64,000 nucleotides of DNA from Roseomonas sp. Its GTDB lineage: Bacteria > Pseudomonadota > Alphaproteobacteria > Acetobacterales > Acetobacteraceae. The translations under genes and the position numbers were made by a program. Below the pieces are notes generated by a model that was not told the DNA's origin, did no database searches, and was given only the letters and a program-made list of their open reading frames with translations. The stretch covers positions 31,836 to 95,835 of the forward strand of contig JADCFQ010000003.1 in the NCBI GenBank assembly GCA_020249435.1. Direction: 5' to 3'. Numbering within the stretch: position 1 is the stretch's first letter; every line of letters starts with the position of its first letter. This document shows, in pieces, positions 63,690 through 64,000 of this stretch.

Positions 63690-64000
63690 TGTCGCGTATT
63701 TATGCCGCTCTTATTGCTCATTTAGGTTGCTTGGCGTTCGAAAGCCAGGGGGTTTTTGCCTCCCAACGCTGAATGCCTGCGGCGCGGGTTATAGAAGCCG
63801 TTGATGTATTGAAAGATGCTGGTTTCGGCTTGGCGACGGGTTTCCCACGTCCGGCGCCAGAGCAGCTCGGCCTTGATGGTCTTGAAGAACGTCTCGACAA
63901 TGGCGTTGTCATAACAATTGCCCTTGCCGCTCATTGACGGCTGCAAGCCGTGGTCGCGCAGGATTTTCTGATAGTCGTGCGAACAGTATTGGCTGCCGCG
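63690..64000 (-). mobile_element. IS3-family insertion sequence, partial
   Basis: The transposase fragment above with about 30 bp downstream. The exact end and inverted repeat cannot be fixed without the other end of the element; the boundary at 63690 is an estimate. The metallophosphoesterase gene starts about 100 bp away and appears intact. Confidence 0.6.
63722..64000 (-). CDS. IS3-family transposase OrfB, C-terminal part (continues beyond window)
   Basis: The frame runs to the window edge and encodes the last 92 residues of an IS3-type DDE transposase. SMSGKGNCYDNAIVETFFKT carries the third-acidic-residue region of the rve domain, and FQYINGFYNPRRRHSALGGK is the usual C-terminus. The 5' portion with the first Asp residues, OrfA and the other inverted repeat lie outside. 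Confidence 0.92.
   Translation of the reverse strand, partial: RGSQYCSHDYQKILRDHGLQPSMSGKGNCYDNAIVETFFKTIKAELLWRRTWETRRQAETSIFQYINGFYNPRRRHSALGGKNPLAFERQAT

Noticed and set aside
1..64000. tRNA, rRNA, CRISPR, phage or toxin-antitoxin loci
   Set aside because: None recognised on reading both strands; an automated tRNA and ncRNA scan would be needed to exclude small RNA genes.

Overview
The window looks like a chromosomal segment of a GC-rich alphaproteobacterium, most likely Rhodospirillales/Acetobacteraceae-like. This is inferred from codon use, gene content (pckA close to chvI, an O-succinylhomoserine sulfhydrylase behind a SAM-II-type leader, ApaG, a YlxR/L7Ae protein in the nusA operon) and the long Ala/Pro-rich IF-2 N-terminus. 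No rRNA, tRNA, CRISPR array, origin or prophage was recognised. Genes are densely packed, many with 4-bp ATGA/GTGA overlaps.

Layout. 1-4.0 kb: the end of a cytochrome c maturation operon (ccmE-F-G-H-I), followed by an isolated, lower-GC glycosyltransferase-90-like gene. 6.0-10.3 kb: central carbon genes tkt-gap-pgk behind a good sigma70-type promoter. 10.4-13.0 kb: a flavin monooxygenase and a zinc dehydrogenase. 13.0-16.8 kb: a small orphan membrane protein and the cydDC thiol exporter. 16.8-22.9 kb: a deoxyribosyltransferase/hydrolase divergent pair and a complete branched-chain-amino-acid-type ABC importer (binding protein, LivH, M, G, F). 22.9-36.4 kb: mostly minus-strand metabolic genes: enoyl-CoA hydratase, asparaginase, quinone-oxidoreductase-like enzyme, YgjP metalloprotease, cupin plus DapA-like aldolase, CPBP protease, YcgN, SYLF protein, phosphatase, DUF2237, pckA, a HugZ-like protein, then the response regulator ChvI without its kinase next door, a GNAT enzyme and ApaG. 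36.4-41.1 kb: methionine/SAM genes (metZ with a candidate SAM-II riboswitch, metK with a structured leader) and trmB. 41.2-42.3 kb: a cytochrome b561/YceI pair. 42.4-53.3 kb: the translation/RNA operon rimP-nusA-ylxR-infB-rbfA-truB-rpsO-pnp, with an attenuator-like terminator over the rimP start and one minus-strand gene between rpsO and pnp. 53.4-57.1 kb: a nitronate monooxygenase-like enzyme, an alpha/beta hydrolase and an MFS transporter.

57.2-62.8 kb holds the most unusual feature. Three consecutive genes encode proteins with the same plan: a related N-terminal domain, a single membrane helix, a coiled or proline-rich stalk and a C-terminal module. The C-terminal modules differ: a trypsin-like protease with an intact His-Asp-Ser triad, a YfaP/DUF2135-like beta domain, and an unrecognised beta-rich domain. 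Two lipoproteins with coiled coils follow directly, one also carrying a glycine-zipper stretch. The N-terminal domain resembles, from memory, the SrfA virulence-factor family, but no SrfB or SrfC is present. The layout suggests an undescribed envelope-spanning complex. The window closes with a metallophosphoesterase and a truncated-by-window IS3-family transposase.

Other non-coding signals include a REP-like palindromic repeat (one copy at 10.34 kb and two tandem 55-bp copies at 41.06 kb), a palindrome-rich insertion between livH and livM flanked by a 9-bp direct repeat, and two large nested hairpins upstream of chvI.
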